From Symsagittifera roscoffensis (taxonomy: Eukaryota; Xenacoelomorpha; Acoela; Convolutidae): DNA of 64,000 bases. The notes under the pieces are model-generated. The model was not told the origin of the DNA and did not search any database. It saw only the letters and a list, made by a program, of their open reading frames with translations. Shown in pieces: positions 29,697 through 42,277 of the stretch (position 1 is the stretch's first letter; every line of letters starts with the position of its first letter). The DNA is taken from contig NC_087063.1 in the NCBI RefSeq assembly GCF_963678635.1, forward strand, positions 74,979,617 to 75,043,616, in the 5' to 3' direction. The position numbers were made by a program, and so were the translations under genes.

Positions 29697-32343
29697 TTGC
29701 AAAATATAGTGAGGAGGGACTCGTTAGGAGAATCGACTAAGATTCCCAGGCGGATCACGGGAAGCACGCGGAGATTTAAGTCACGGCGCAGCCACTCTTC
29801 GGTTAGCAGCATCTCCGACGTTTTTGCTAGTGGGGCAACGAGTGAAGGTCGTAGTGATCTTTTGGTGAGCGAAACTAAGAAGCAAGAAGAATCTAGATAG
29901 TGGTGAAGGGCGAAATGCTGAGGCCAGGACAGTTTACGTGACACCAACTGATCCCTTCTGAGGGGGAACAAACGTTGATCTGACCCGACCGCCACCATCA
30001 TGATGACCTAGAAGGGTCCGGCGACGACTCTGAGCGGGAGAGAATCAAAGAAGCTCAGTAGACCTCGTAGCATTCCGAGGCCAATACAGGAGAAAAACTG
30101 TTGTTCAAAAGGACGTGCAGATCGGAGACCGAGAGCTGTAGTTGGAGAAAGGAACAACCCTCTCTAACCAAGCAGAACAAGAACGCGATGATGTCAAGCT
30201 TAAGTACCAGGGAAGAAAAATCGAGTTCGAAAGCCAGAAAGAATTGTTCGAAAGCCAGAAAGCCAGAACGTTGTATAATGAACGTATGACATCGCTCGAA
30301 GCCAAGAGACTAACTTCTGGCTTTGGCCATCTGGGACTAGTGCAATCGGACACGGATTTCACTCCTAGCCGAAACAAGACAAAAACTCGAAAGCGATGTC
30401 TAATTCAATATCATGACCGATTCCAAATGTGATAACGATAGGAACGTCCTCGACTTCCGATAGATTAATGATGTCGATGGGCACGCAGAAAGGTGGTGCG
30501 TCATTGAGCACTAGGCTGCAACCTCAATTAACGTCATCGTCTCTAGGTCTGACCCCAGTGTTGGGCACGGCAAGTGACGTGAGAGGCATGTTTGCCAATG
30601 TAATCACAGGCCATGAAGAATTGCGGCAAGATATGACAACAAAAAGTTGAGCGAGTGGAGGAAAGGGTTTAAAAGAGCCATGAGAGGTTAAGAGATGAGC
30701 TGGTAGAAGCAAAATCTCAAGAGAAAAGCGACCAGGCCCGGTGGATTCAAAACTCCGATCAGTGCCTTGCGGAGAGTTTGGCTTGAGCTACCAAGGATTC
30801 TGAAGAAAGAGATAGCAGAATGAGTCGAGAGATCGAGGCTGATCTCATGATGCAGAAGCTTCTTGAACTCTTGAGCAGCAGCAACCGAGAAAATTACCCA
30901 TTGGGGGCACGTTTGCCCACAGTGCCGCATGTCAGATCGGTTACAGGTTTAACCACGGTATCGCATGGTTTTACGTTTTACGCTTCAATGTTTGAACCAT
31001 TAAACAGGTCTCGTGAGACCTTTATTACTAAACTCTCAAAATCTACTGAGACAGGAGAAAGGTCACAAAGGTCACTCAAGAAACCGAAGTCGTACAAAGA
31101 TGAGTCAGATGGCTGCATTGGTACTTGGATAGAGGTGATGAAGTTACACTTTGAAACTTTGTAAAACCTCTCGAAGAATATGGAATGCAGCGCATTGCCG
31201 AGAAACTTAGAAGGCACGGCCCTAAACAGAGTGATGGCGATAAGGACAAATAAACGAGAGAATATCACAAAATCTTTGACATCCTGCTGAATGGTTTCAG
31301 CTCGGGTGTGCAGGGGCATCAGGCGATGGTGGATATTGAAAAGAGGCGCCAAAGAGATGATGAGTCCATTGACAAGTACTTGCATGACCTCGAACTGCTC
31401 AAAAGGAGAAGTAATCCTGACGAGAGAATCTCAGGAAGGAATTTAGCCATAGCCTCGAAGTTCATGGACGCAGTAAAGAGTGATGAACTGAAAACCATGT
31501 TGGCCACCCACTTTACCTTGTCAGCGGACTCCGTTCCCACGCCCGATAATTTGCGCATGAAATCGCGTGAATATCTGCTCATAAAGCCAAGGACTCAGAA
31601 TCAGTACGACAATTACGGCAACTACAGCGGAATGAACACCAGCATAAGTTCTGGTTGGTAAAAACCTCGTGATGATATGAACAAAAGGAGGTCATGCGCT
31701 AATTGTGTTTCGCTGGACCATCACGTCTCAGCGTGTTCACTTATAAACAAAACAGGAAAGCGATTGGTTACGTTATTGATACGTTCTTGACGACGTTGAC
31801 GCAACTGACGAGGAACACGAAGAATATGTGAGAGGGCTCATAAGGAAATATGGACCAAGATGTTTCTCTTGCAATCTGGAAGAACATTTCATATCGGACA
31901 TCATTCAGTTTTGGCATACCTTAGCGGAGGCAAAGCATCCTCGCCACGAAGAGGCGTTTTCAGTAGTAAAGGTTAGTCGAGCACGCCTAATGAACGAAGC
32001 TGAGTCGCGGAAGAAAGAAGTGACGCAAGGCACATTCGCAACTACGAAGGTGAAGACATTACCGGATGACGCGATTGCCTCGAACGTGGAGGCTTCACCA
32101 GCTAGTGCTCTCGAGCTAGATTATGGCCTGGCGGCTCGTACCGCACTACAGAAGGTTCAACAAGAGTTAGCTACGAAAGAAGTTGAACACTGGGTGAGGT
32201 CCGAACTGGAAAAAACTGAGTTGCGCGAGAAACTGGATACCCTAGACCAGGAACCCAAGGAACGGGGTTTGAAGCTGAACGTCATCTCAGGGAAGACCTT
32301 CGGTATGACGAGAGAGGGGAGCAAGATAATGTCAATCATATAG
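29697..32343 (+). pseudogene. gag: Gag of Gypsy copy B
   Basis: Copy B keeps the N-terminal half that copy A lacks. An Arg/Ser-rich start (29,697-29,900) is followed by a Glu/Lys-rich coiled coil (about 30,142-30,330), a linker, and the capsid-like region from about 30,820. S-A-L-P-R-N-L-E-G-T-A-L-N (about 31,187) and S-I-D-K-Y-L-H-D-L-E (about 31,360) are Gypsy Gag motifs. A zinc knuckle C-A-N-C...H-H-V-S-A-C lies at about 31,696-31,737 and a second, degenerate one near 31,860. Frames shift repeatedly. The last part (31,828-32,343) runs without a break into the protease linker, unlike copy A. Confidence 0.8.
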
Positions 32344-33755
32344 GTCGCGGGTCATCAGGTGGAGAAGAACTTGAGTGAACCGTCGGAAATCACCGTGGTA
32401 CACCTGGATATCTATGCAGAATCCTTGAGGGGAAAAGTTGGATTCTAGGGCTGTGAGAGCGTTAATCAGAACAGATGGACCGAGACTGATGAAAGTAGAC
32501 GGACATTATATAGATGTCTATGGCCCATTCTGATGAATGTCGATGGCACAAACATCTACACGAAAACTCACGCGACGAATGCAAGTGACCAAGTAGGCCG
32601 GATCTACATTGGTCAAGAGGAGGTCAAGGTACGACGAATTGGCACAATGCTATGCTTGAGCAGGATGCAGTCCACATAGGCTGCGAAGACGATCTAGCAG
32701 CACATGTACTGAACGTGCAGGGCAGAAAACTCTCCGTTAAGGGACTACAGTGGTGGTGTGATGGTCATGCCCATAAGCTCCTGGACCGGCGTGGGCTTCA
32801 ATGGGTTGGACATGATACCGACTAATACCAGACTGGCTGCGGCCAATCAGGGCGCAATCTATGTGGCCGGAAGGACTCCCATCATCTCGCTGCAATTGGG
32901 TGGAAGGCATCTCTGGATGAGCTTTCTAGTGGATGAATCCGACCAGGTCATTCTAGGACGCGACTTCCTGCACAACTTTGACGTCACGCTCGACTTCAAC
33001 GACGGGTTGATTCGAATCCATGACCCGGTGAGGAAGTATGAAAAGAAAACTGTTAATAAGATCTTGATAAATCAAGCAAAGGTGCCAATTCTCCGAGATC
33101 GAAAAGTTAGGTTCAAACCGAATCCAGCTGTAGTGGCGACGTTTAGAATGAGGAATTTGAATGAACTTAGTAACCAAAGACACGTATTTCTGGCCCCCAA
33201 CCCAAACAGTAAGAGCTCAGCTAATAAAGGAAGAAGCTTCTTTCTCACTCAGAACGGACTATGTGTGAGTGTCTTGTTGAAAACACAGGCAACATCGGTG
33301 ACGATGCAACGTGGAAAGAAGCTTGGATATGCATTGCCTCTAAACACAGAGTATCAGAGTTTGCAGAACTTGAAGAGATTCAAAATAACTGAGTGTCCAT
33401 CACATGCCAACCAAGAATGTATATTGAAGCGAATAAATGAATTGAAGTCTTTTCAATTAGTATTTTCTATGAAATCGATGGGCTGTCTAGTTGCTCGAAT
33501 TTCCCTGAGAGACTGACACAGAGTTAGCGCCAAACAAACCAGTCCTACCTGAGATTGAACACCTGAAATGCAAAACATCAGATGAGGAACTAGAATACCT
33601 TAGAGCAGCGTTGAGTCGGTGGAATGCAGAAGTTTTTTCAAAGCACAAAGCCGACAGAGGTTGTTGCAATTTTGAATAACATGAGATAGAGATAGAAGAG
33701 GGTTCGGTACCTCACAGGGAGGGAGCTATGAGAATGAATCCAAATAAATTAGAGA
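32344..33755 (+). pseudogene. Protease and first part of RT, copy B
   Basis: A TAG at about 32,341-32,343 and frameshifts near 32,440-32,760 break the protease. The catalytic-site segment is deleted or replaced at about 32,745-32,765. The open part 32,758-33,516 aligns with copy A 2,450-3,190 (I-L-G-R-D-F near 32,955). RT begins with I-E-I-E-E-G-S-V (about 33,690) and stops at about 33,755, where copy B jumps into the 3' ORF. Everything from RT motif 1 to mid-3' ORF is missing. Confidence 0.82.
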
Positions 33756-34790
33756 CATGAAGATACCGGCTCGGCCGAACTCAGGAGTTGATATGCGCCA
33801 AGGCCCCTCTGGGTCGGGACCCAAGCCAGATGACGAGGGGAAAGATGACAGCGCAAAATAAGGGAGCCAAGGAGAGGATGACTCCATGGAGGGCAAACGT
33901 GACAAGGTGAGCGAAATCGACCTGGGAGCCCTGGAGAGAGATCTCTTGGAGTATGACTTAAGTGAAGCGGAAGATGGTGGAGCGAATGAGACACTAATGA
34001 TGATGACGCCATCGCATTTATGTCGCCCCCCACCAAAGAACCCCCAGCATGCTTGTCTCCCGTGGAGTCAATGTCCCTAATAGAGGCACATCAGAGAAGA
34101 GAAGCGTCCAAGCTGCTCTGCGAATCTCCTCGAAGGCGGAAGGTTGATGAATCAATGAGAGTTGCATTCCTGAGCACGTTACGTGCCAGAAGAGGAACTG
34201 GAACGGTTTCAGAGCGAGCTTGAGAGGAAAACTAGAGAAGTGTGGGCGCGGGTAACTTTAATGGAGGGCACCTAGAACGTGATCCGGAAATACGGCACTC
34301 AATCCGTGATGAGAGTGGGATTGAATCAGCCCATCATGCGTGAAGTATTGGAAAAATGATGGAGCCCACTAAAACTGACGGTCTATCCGAGTCAGTCACT
34401 AAAGAACGCGCTGAGGAGAGTCCGGTTGAGCGGGACGAGCCTGTTTAAAGAACCAAGAAGGGGCTGACGAAGTACAAGTCCATGTTCAGAAAGCTCAAGA
34501 GCATAGTAAATGACAAAACGATGAACCCCGAGGTTGAAAAATCGAAAACTGCCGCAGTAGCTATGTCGCTAGCAAAAGTGCCCCGGCCGAATCAATACGG
34601 ACAAGGGGCTGGTGTCACGCACGGCGACAGAGAAAAGGAGAATCAGGTGCCACCGATATTAATGGCAGGACTGATATCCACAGCCTGAAAAGCGAGGAAG
34701 ACCGAGAGGACCCTTGCTGACACCAGACTGGAAATGCAGGTTATCAGTCAGTGTGGATCCGGTGGACTGGAAGACTACACGCCATCTCGC
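33756..34790 (+). pseudogene. 3' ORF of copy B, fused after internal deletion
   Basis: From about 33,760 the sequence corresponds to copy A from about 16,955. Markers are an acidic Ser/Gly-rich tract (33,780-33,990), E-S-P-R-R-R-K-V-D (near 34,122, matching copy A 17,308) and V-P-P-I-L-M-A-G (about 34,648, matching 17,893). Stops and frameshifts are frequent. Confidence 0.78.
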
Positions 34791-35190
34791 ACTAATATTG
34801 CGAGGATGAAACTGGAGGGACAGCTCGACGTGGTCGAGTACAGCCGCATCACTGTGCCCGAATCAGTTCATATGGGCAATCCTGCTGGTGGCCATGTGGA
34901 AACGCTGAGGCGAGAAGTTCCGCGAGAGGACATTTGATGGCATGGCATGACAAGCGAGCCGTGCATGAATACCTGAAGGAGTTAATGGTGCACTAATATA
35001 GCGAGGATGAAACTGGAGGGACAGCTCGACGTGGTTGAGTACAGCCTCATCACGGTGCGCGAATCAGTTCATATGGGCAATCCTGCTGGTGGCCATGTGG
35101 AAACGCTAAGGCGAGAAATTCCGCGAGAGGGCATTTGATGGCATGGCATAACAAGCGAGCCGTGCATGAATACCTGAAGGAGTTAACGGT
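34791..35190 (+). repeat. 201-bp tandem duplication in copy B 3' ORF
   Basis: 34,791-34,991 and 34,992-35,190 are near-identical (offset 201, a multiple of 3). The first unit has ACTAATATTGCGAGG and the second ACTAATATAGCGAGG. The insertion keeps frame but lies in an already broken ORF. Confidence 0.92.
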
Positions 35191-36180
35191 GGGTTCGAAC
35201 AATAAAAGAAAGGATTATGACACCGTTATGTCATCGCAAGTGAATGAAGATATTAATGGTCTAGAGCTGCTGAACAAGATTTCTTGGAGGACGGCCCCCC
35301 AGAAGTTTTTCGACGAGACAATGCGAACATCTTCGTCAGTAACGGCGTATATCAATAGCCCACGTGTCAGGGCATATCGACAAGTGAGGCTTGTGTGGTG
35401 TCTTGTCGGGATAAAAAGACAGGAGTATGAAGCCACCATCGAATTCAAGGCGAGGGATCAACAGTTAGAACTGATGGGAGCTCTGAAAGTGCTGATTCTT
35501 AGGGACGACTCCGCGATAGCATGGGCGAAACGGAAAGATGCGCTTTGCTTTGTGAAGTTCGTGGTGGATCTAATCCCCACTCCAGTGTTAGAGGAATGTG
35601 TGAAGGCTATCAGACAAAGGGGAGCGAAGCGCGGAGAGATCTTGTTGGAATTCTACCAAGATATGCTATTACGAATCCCGGCGAATGAGCTGAATAAACT
35701 CGATAGCTACCGGAGATGAGAGTAAGTCACGACGTGCTTCAACAAGGAATTGACAGTCACTAGAGAATTGCTGGAAATGTCAGGAGCCTGAAAGAAGATG
35801 CGACGTTAGGGATGTAGAAGTCCTTCCAGTATGTGTCAGGTGTGACGGTAAGGAACTATCATCCATTCGTCAACGAAGAAGCGAGGGACTCGCACTTTGA
35901 GTTTGAGCAAACGGTAATCTTCGATTTCTGGGTGGAGAGAGTGCAAGAATTGGGAATGATATCGTCTGAACAGCTACATTTGGGAATAATTCTGAAGGAA
36001 CGAAGGGTCGAACCATCGGTTCCCAAGTTGGAAGGGCAAGTAAGCTTTGAGTGTGGTTCGTGGGGCGGCCCACTGAAGACCAGCCTAATGACGATATGAG
36101 AACCCAGAAAACTTTCGTGGTGCCCAAATCCGAACGCGTGTCTGATATGGGACCTCACCGCTGATGTTGAGCTAGAAGAG
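35135..36180 (+). pseudogene. 3' ORF of copy B, helical section
   Basis: The 194-codon open part 35,135-35,719 aligns with copy A 18,260-18,800. It shares A-W-A-K-R-K-D-A-L-C-F with A-C-A-K-R-R-D-A-L-C-F of copy A. Segment 35,833-36,099 matches 18,885-19,130, including H-P-F-V-N-E and F-E-x-x-V. Frame breaks lie near 35,720 and 36,100. Function is unknown. Confidence 0.65.
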
Positions 36181-36210
36181 AGCGAAGATGAGAACCTGCA
36201 TGACTTAGCA

Positions 36211-37041
36211 GTGATTCAGCACTTGCTGGCCTTCAAAGGGAAGGAGCAAAGTGAGAAGTCACCCACGGAACCATCGCACGGAAACCTCCCGAATGATCGG
36301 ATGGGAACCGGCACCTGCCTGGCTGCCAATTGTGGACTGGAAGGGCACGTGTGCGGAACGGATCACTGCTTGCAAACTCTGGCCGAACAACATTGCCTGT
36401 TAGCGAGGCTATTTGGGAGGCTAAGCATGTCGAACAGGATCGAAATGGAATTAGTTGCCGACTGCCACGGGGTTACTGAGGTGAATTTAGTAACTGCTTT
36501 GGGACTCTATAGTATGACAAGCTCCATAGAATCACTGGAGCATCTCGAGAGCGTGGAACTGTTTCCATGGTCATTGCAAACTGAGCAGAAAATTGGAAGA
36601 TGGCGAGAGGCTCAAGAGAATGAAATGAACCTGAAGCATAGCGAGGGATACAGCAAGACAGTGGGCTCGAAATACCTGGTGGGATCCAGTGCAGAACCAT
36701 ACTGTAACAGCAAATACCCGACGCACCTGGTGGTTGTGGATGTTAGAATGCAGCATCGGTTGATTGACCAGCTCTTTTCGATGCCTAAGCGCGTGCGAGT
36801 ATCGAGGATGTCTGAAACATCCCATGAACTATTGACGAAAATCCTTTGGGCAGTCCCGGAGAGGTCTAGGGATCGACTAAAAGAGATAGTGGGAGAAAAC
36901 TTTGTGAAATTGGGCGACGGAAACGTCAGTAATTTTCAGAAGAAGAAAGCGAGTGGAATGATGGCGAACGATTTCCCCACAATAGACGAGAAGGATGAAA
37001 TTCATCAGATGACGATGGAAAAAGAGCCCCTGCTGAATTAG
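36211..37041 (+). CDS. Most conserved domain of 3' ORF, copy B
   Basis: This is a 276-codon open segment matching copy A 19,270-20,090. It starts before the Cys/His cluster C-G-L-E-G-H-V-C and continues through A-D-C-H-G, T-E-V-N-L-V-T-A-L-G, K-Y-L-V-G-S and A-V-P-E-R. It remains open here while copy A needs two frames, so it is the better guide to the ancestral protein. Divergence from copy A is mainly at third codon positions. No recognised family; the edge is not a natural start. Confidence 0.68.
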   Translation: MIQHLLAFKGKEQSEKSPTEPSHGNLPNDRMGTGTCLAANCGLEGHVCGTDHCLQTLAEQHCLLARLFGRLSMSNRIEMELVADCHGVTEVNLVTALGLYSMTSSIESLEHLESVELFPWSLQTEQKIGRWREAQENEMNLKHSEGYSKTVGSKYLVGSSAEPYCNSKYPTHLVVVDVRMQHRLIDQLFSMPKRVRVSRMSETSHELLTKILWAVPERSRDRLKEIVGENFVKLGDGNVSNFQKKKASGMMANDFPTIDEKDEIHQMTMEKEPLLN

Positions 37042-37799
37042 CATCGGTTTATCGAACCTGAAGGAACATACTGCTGACTCATGGGGAGTAACCGTGTGAC
37101 TTCCTGGCGCAGACGTTTTGGTATCCCAAGAGAGCAAACCTAGTATTGGTTTGAGATAGTGAAGATCTACTTTCATTGGGGTTGCCTGATCAGGCCCAGA
37201 ATGTGTCGATCTTGGTGATCAGTGCCATGTTAGCGGTGAAATGGCATGAGGTTAATGCAGGAACGAGCGAGCAGGAGATGTTAGAAAGAAACAACTGGGT
37301 CTGTTCATGACTACCTGCAAAGTCCCGAGGATACCCAAGGCCATCGAAAGGATATGGGCAAGATAGAGATTGATGCCTTGGTTTCGTGCGGTGATGACGG
37401 AATGGTTGTATGAACGCGCGAAGCGTCATATGTCCCAAAACCTATCATTACTCCCAGCTGAAAATAGGACCGGGAGCCTCTATGAGAGCATTCCTGACAC
37501 ACAGGAACGCCGTAACCACATCAGTGAAACGGGTAGCTCCAATGACTTGTACCACTGAAAACGAGAAAAAGGAGGTCTTGCAAGCTGACCTGGAACTGAA
37601 TGTGAGCCTGTGCTTGCACAATAGCTTCTGTAGGAATCGGGAGCAGAAGGTGAACGTAGATCTACAGCCCTGTTGCAAACAGAGTTACTGGAACAAGAAA
37701 ATTAAGGCACGGCCCGCAACTTTGTTGACATGGTACAGAATGCGCTGGAAGACAGCGAAATGGGCGAGCAGGAACAAGAAGCGATGGAGTAAGAACTGA
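37042..37799 (+). pseudogene. Cys-rich C-terminus of 3' ORF, copy B
   Basis: This matches copy A 20,090-20,895. The 37,410-37,799 frame has R-A-F-L-T-H-R-N-A-V-T-T-S-V-K-R and L-C-L-H-N-S-F-C-R-N-R-E, then P-C-C-K-Q. Upstream (37,042-37,400) the frame is broken. The conserved Cys/His spacing across two diverged copies supports a structured, probably metal-binding end. Confidence 0.65.
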
Positions 37800-38814
37800 A
37801 GGCAAGACACGGAGCAGGAGTGGAGAGAAGTAAAAAAAACTCAATTGTTGTAGTTCGTGAAAACTTGACCAAATCAACAAAGATTGATTAATGAAACTCT
37901 TAAACTTTTTGTTTTGTTGATGTCTGGTCAGACCAGATTTTGAAACTGCTAAGAGTTCTTACAATTGTTGAATTGCAATGGAAAATTTATATTATAATAT
38001 TTTTCATTTATGTAGGTTTAGGTGAGTATATTAACCTATTTAAACCTGGCTGAAGTTTTTAACCTCTGTAGGACACATCTTCACTTTGTGGTGACCTGGT
38101 AGGGCTTGGGTACGCTCGCTCGAGGAGGGTGAGTACCTCATTACCTTTCCTAGCCACATAGTTTCTTAGTTTTTTTATTGAGGTTAACAGCATAAACGAT
38201 TTATTGTACTTTGCAAACAATTATAAGTTAGTTTTAACGGGTGGGTAGCCATGCCACGTACCAAACGTTTCCAAATCAGCAAGAACGAGAGTTAATTTTA
38301 TCGTGAAATGACGGAAGTAGTCGGAAAAGAAATTTTATCTAGGACACACGTCATGGTGCATATTGCAAAAATGTTAGAAGGCGGTGGACTGTAGTACAAT
38401 GCCATTTATGACACGCGGTGAGTTGAATTGACGTGGTTAAATTTCAATTTCTGATTCGATTTATAAGTAGGTTATACAACACTAGACCACCACTTGAAGA
38501 TAACCCGAGTAACGCGTTCAATGGGGACATTGAGGGGACTGTCCGGGGAATATATGGCAATCCCCCGGATTGGCACAGTCGAGCCCGCCGATGCACGCAA
38601 GAAACAACGTTAGAGGCGTTAGCAACATAATTTTAATGAAAAGGAGGCCCAGAATGTTCTAATATTCAAAATTCAAAGTTTCGATTTCAGCTAGACTTTT
38701 TCTGAGAAATGTTAAAAACGGCCATTTTGACCGAAAACTAGAAAATTACACAACCGGATTTAGGAGACAAAATTCAGTCGGACAAAAAGGAGAGAGAAAC
38801 GAAGCCTCTTATCG
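37800..38814 (+). other. 3' untranslated region of Gypsy copy B
   Basis: No gene. Shared with copy A are TTCACTTTGTGGTGACCTGG (about 38,080), the GAGTACCTCATTACCTTTCCTAGCC block, AATGGGGACATTGA (38,519) and TCCGGGGA (38,551). It ends in a purine-rich GGAGAGAGAAACGAAG (38,789), a likely polypurine tract. Confidence 0.7.
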
Positions 38815-38837
38815 TGGTAGCAAGACACGATGAGGCG
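38815..38837 (+). mobile_element. Left stump of copy B 3' LTR
   Basis: TGGTAGCAAGACACGATGAG matches the first bases of the LTR at 26,169. After 38,837 the LTR is interrupted by a Maverick end. The rest of this LTR is found inverted at 55,239-55,719. The last six bases, GAGGCG, are the target duplication. Confidence 0.85.
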
Positions 38838-39150
38838 AGTAGTAGAAGAGTGAGCAAGAGTGGGGGGGGGTAGGGTGGTGGGAGACCCCCATGTTGTAAG
38901 ATATGGAATATAACATGCGGTCTCAAAACTATGTAATAACCTTGGGTATAGAGTCTACAATGTATTAAGATAGGGAAGGGTAAGGTTTCAGTGTGATGGT
39001 AAGATAAATGTAAGAAATGTTTTTTTGGTTTTTGTGTAGAAGTGTCAAGTTTTGTCGCGAAAATCTCGGCGCGCATTATCTAATTGTTAATTATTACTGG
39101 TTAATTACGTGTAGGTTGTACAATTAAGGTTATGTTTTTAGTTTTATGGT
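38838..39150 (+). repeat. Maverick left terminal repeat
   Basis: This starts AGTAGTAGAAGAGTGAGCAA followed by a G-run, and aligns with 55,720-56,030. Shared strings include GAGACCCCCATGTTGTAAGA, TACAATGTATTAAGATAGGG and ATCTCGGCGCGCATTATCTA. Patchy similarity continues to about 39,360. Confidence 0.9.
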
Positions 39151-41380
39151 ACATGGTAAGTAAATGCTAAGAGTTTTTGGGCAAAAACTTGAAGTGTTTG
39201 TCATAAAAATTGAAAATTTTTCATAAAAACTTTATAACACGATGAGATTTGTTGCAGTTCGATCTATACTATTGGATAATATTACTTTCTATCTACCTGA
39301 ATTTAATGTGAAACCTACTGAAACTTCGAAGAAAAGTCAAATTTTTGGAAAACATTTCGAAAATGTCAAGTTTTTGGGAAAAAATTGCAAAAATTTCAAA
39401 TTTTTTGGAATAAATTGCAAATTTTTGGAAAGAACTGCAGAAATCTCAAAGTTTTGACTAGTTTTTTGTTGCTTCTGATCTAATTGAATAAAAAGTAAAT
39501 ACGTTTAGAGTTTAAAATTAGGCTCAAATTGTATTTCAATTGGCATCATGTTGAGACACTGATAAAAAATTTTGAATAGAAATATCGATTTTTTCACAAT
39601 TTTCTCTCAAAATAAAGAAAAACGATAAAATTCACCCTACTTTTAACTGAAAGGTGGATTATAAAATACTGTAAACATATATAGTTCATATTAGCTGAAT
39701 CAATATTGATACTTCCGATTTCTCGGGAAAATAAGTTAATTAATCGTAATTTTCGAGAAAGTAAAAATTAATCAAATCTATCCAAAGTTTTCCAGTTTTA
39801 ACATTTCATTTGTGTAATTAACTAAATTTGAGTTCAATTCAAGGAGAATTCACCTTAGAATCTCATTTCAAATGAACAATAAGAGCAATATTCATTGAAA
39901 TTTCTAGATCAAACTCCATGATCCAGCACTTCCTCAGTTTTTTCTCAAAAAATAACCCAAACTTGTTTAAAAGTTACACTTTCTGAGACGTTTTTAACAT
40001 TGTTAATAATAATAAGTTTCAGATCATTGATAAAAATTGAACATTTTACTGCTAAGAATGATTAAAAATGGGGTACATTTCTCTTAACAGTATATTAGAT
40101 TGTATGATAATCAACAAATTCTTCTTGAAAACCGAAGATTATCTCTCTGTTGCTTCTACAACACAATTTTCATGGTTTTTCCGTAGAAATTTTCGATGCC
40201 GTAGACTTTTTCTTGCTTTCTGCTTTTTGCATGCTTTCGCTCATGAACTCACTTTGCAAGAAAGTTTAGTCAGAACTGAGGAATTTACGAGAAAATAGTA
40301 TCAATTGAACGAACAATTTGTTGGCAGAGATAAAATTAGAACTGATTTCGTCTAATTATTTCCAAATGGTTGGTACTTGTTTTCCTTTAGTGTCCCTTCT
40401 TTAGTTGCTACAGCAAACTATTTCAGCAAAAATCCAACTTTTGGAATCAATAACTATCACTTTTCTTGCAAAATAGTTTGTAAATTGCTTTTTGTTCTTG
40501 ATTTTTGTCGAAAATTTACATAAAAAAGTCGAAATGAGAAACAATCTGTGCTGTTTTAAGCATTAGAAAGCACATGAATAATTTGAGAATATAAAGGTGT
40601 GTTTTTACGTTGATTTCTTAGAATACATTAAGAGCAGTTTTGTTGTTTATAATCTGCAAAACCTTCGGAAGTAGAAATACGCAAGTGAACTTAGTTCCAT
40701 TTTTCTGCAACATTTATAACATCTAAAGATCTGTTCTCAAAAATATCGATTAAGGAAAAAAAATCAATGTGCAGACTGTAACAATTGAATAATTTTGCGA
40801 AACTTTTTAAGCAAAAACTCTATAATTCAACGTAATTTTTTAATTGAAAAAAATTGAAGCTAAACAGAACTAAATTTTTACTGTGTGTCTAATTGAAATT
40901 TTTTTTGTTAAAATGCATAGAATTAGGATATAATACATCTGGTTCTGCTAAAGTATTAGTTTAACTAGAATTTTTTAGCAGGCTCCATATTATTTTCTCT
41001 AAAAGTCTTTCTACATCAAATTTTTTCATCCAAAATAATGAAATGCAGATCTTGAAAGCAAATTTTTGATTTATGCTTCAAGTATCATCTTCCAAAACAT
41101 GTTGGAGCTGGGTTTACTTCACAACAAATTATTTTCAAAAAATCTGAATTTTCATATAAGTTAACCTAGTATATCAAATGATAAAAAATTTTCCAAACAT
41201 TACACTTTTATGTTGGATTTTTTCTCAAGATGTAATATATAAGCTAAATTTAAAAAAAATCTCTTAACTCCTAATGAATTAAATTGAGTTTCTATCTCAC
41301 TTTGATATTTTCTCAGTTTCTGCTTCATCTACTATCTTCGAACTTAATCCAATTTGAATAAAGTTTCATATGAAAGTTGA
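39151..41380. other. AT-rich Maverick interior, no gene seen
   Basis: About 2.2 kb without a supported gene. 39,330-39,450 has loose repeats of AAATTTTTGGAAA-type units of roughly 28-30 bp, similar in flavour to the minisatellite at 49,640-50,290. Confidence 0.5.
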
Positions 41381-42155
41381 GTTTTAGAAGGAAAAATGCA
41401 TCCTTTCAACGAACGTTCATTAACCCGAAGCAGAATTAATACCATAAATCCTTTTCAAAAAAACGTCAATTTACTTTCTCGTCCTATAACTGTATGTTGC
41501 TGTTTCAATTCTGAATTTCTGTTTTGAATTGAATTTTTGTTGTATATTATTGTCTTGAAAGACTCCCAAAATTTGGGAGAGTTCTTTGAATTCGTTCAAA
41601 GTATAGTTGACATAGGCAACTTGTTTCATTGCTTCATTCTCTTTTGCAGCGAAGAGTCGAATCTGAATGTAGGTTGGCTTGTTCACATTTTACTTCTTGA
41701 TCGTGACACACACCCTCCTTATGTTGTATGTGAGATTAAATGAAAATGGAAGTAAGAATTATGACTCAACATGATTTCTATATATGGAAGTAATGCCAAA
41801 TATGGAATGTTTTGTACGAAATTTCCATATTCCAAAATCGCGTAGGCGTTACTTATCCTATATAAATCCGCAATTCTCAGCAAAAATCATTCTTCCCAAT
41901 GGCTACTATGTGTCAAGCTCTTCCCAGCTTTCATTCAGATTATTGTAAAAAAGTCGCTATTTATTTCCGTTTCCAGTGATTTTCACGAACAATACATTGT
42001 AACATTTGATTAATGTGTCTCTACGCACAACTCTTTATGTTCTTTGGTGAGTTGTAGGTTCCATTTGGTTTTAATAGGAATATCTCTTAGCAAAAGTTTT
42101 CCGAGACTAGATAAATTTGTATACATATAACAAGAAATTGACTGTCTTTACACTT
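41381..42155 (+). repeat. Duplicated Maverick module, truncated copy
   Basis: Nearly identical to the start of 42,156-43,735 but lacking about 390 bp that lie at 42,513-42,898. It stops at GTCTTTACACTTTG, where the next copy begins. Confidence 0.9.
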
Positions 42156-42277
42156 TGAGTTTTAGAAGGAAAAATGCATCCTTTCAACGAACGTTCATTA
42201 ATCCGAAGCAGAATTAATACCATAAATCCTTTTCAAAAAAACTTCAATTTATTTTCTCGTCCTATAACTGTATGTTG

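Noticed and set aside
39242-39457. Lys/Phe-rich ORF near the left terminal repeat
   Set aside because: Low-complexity repeat of AAATTTTTGGAAA units; no sign of coding constraint.
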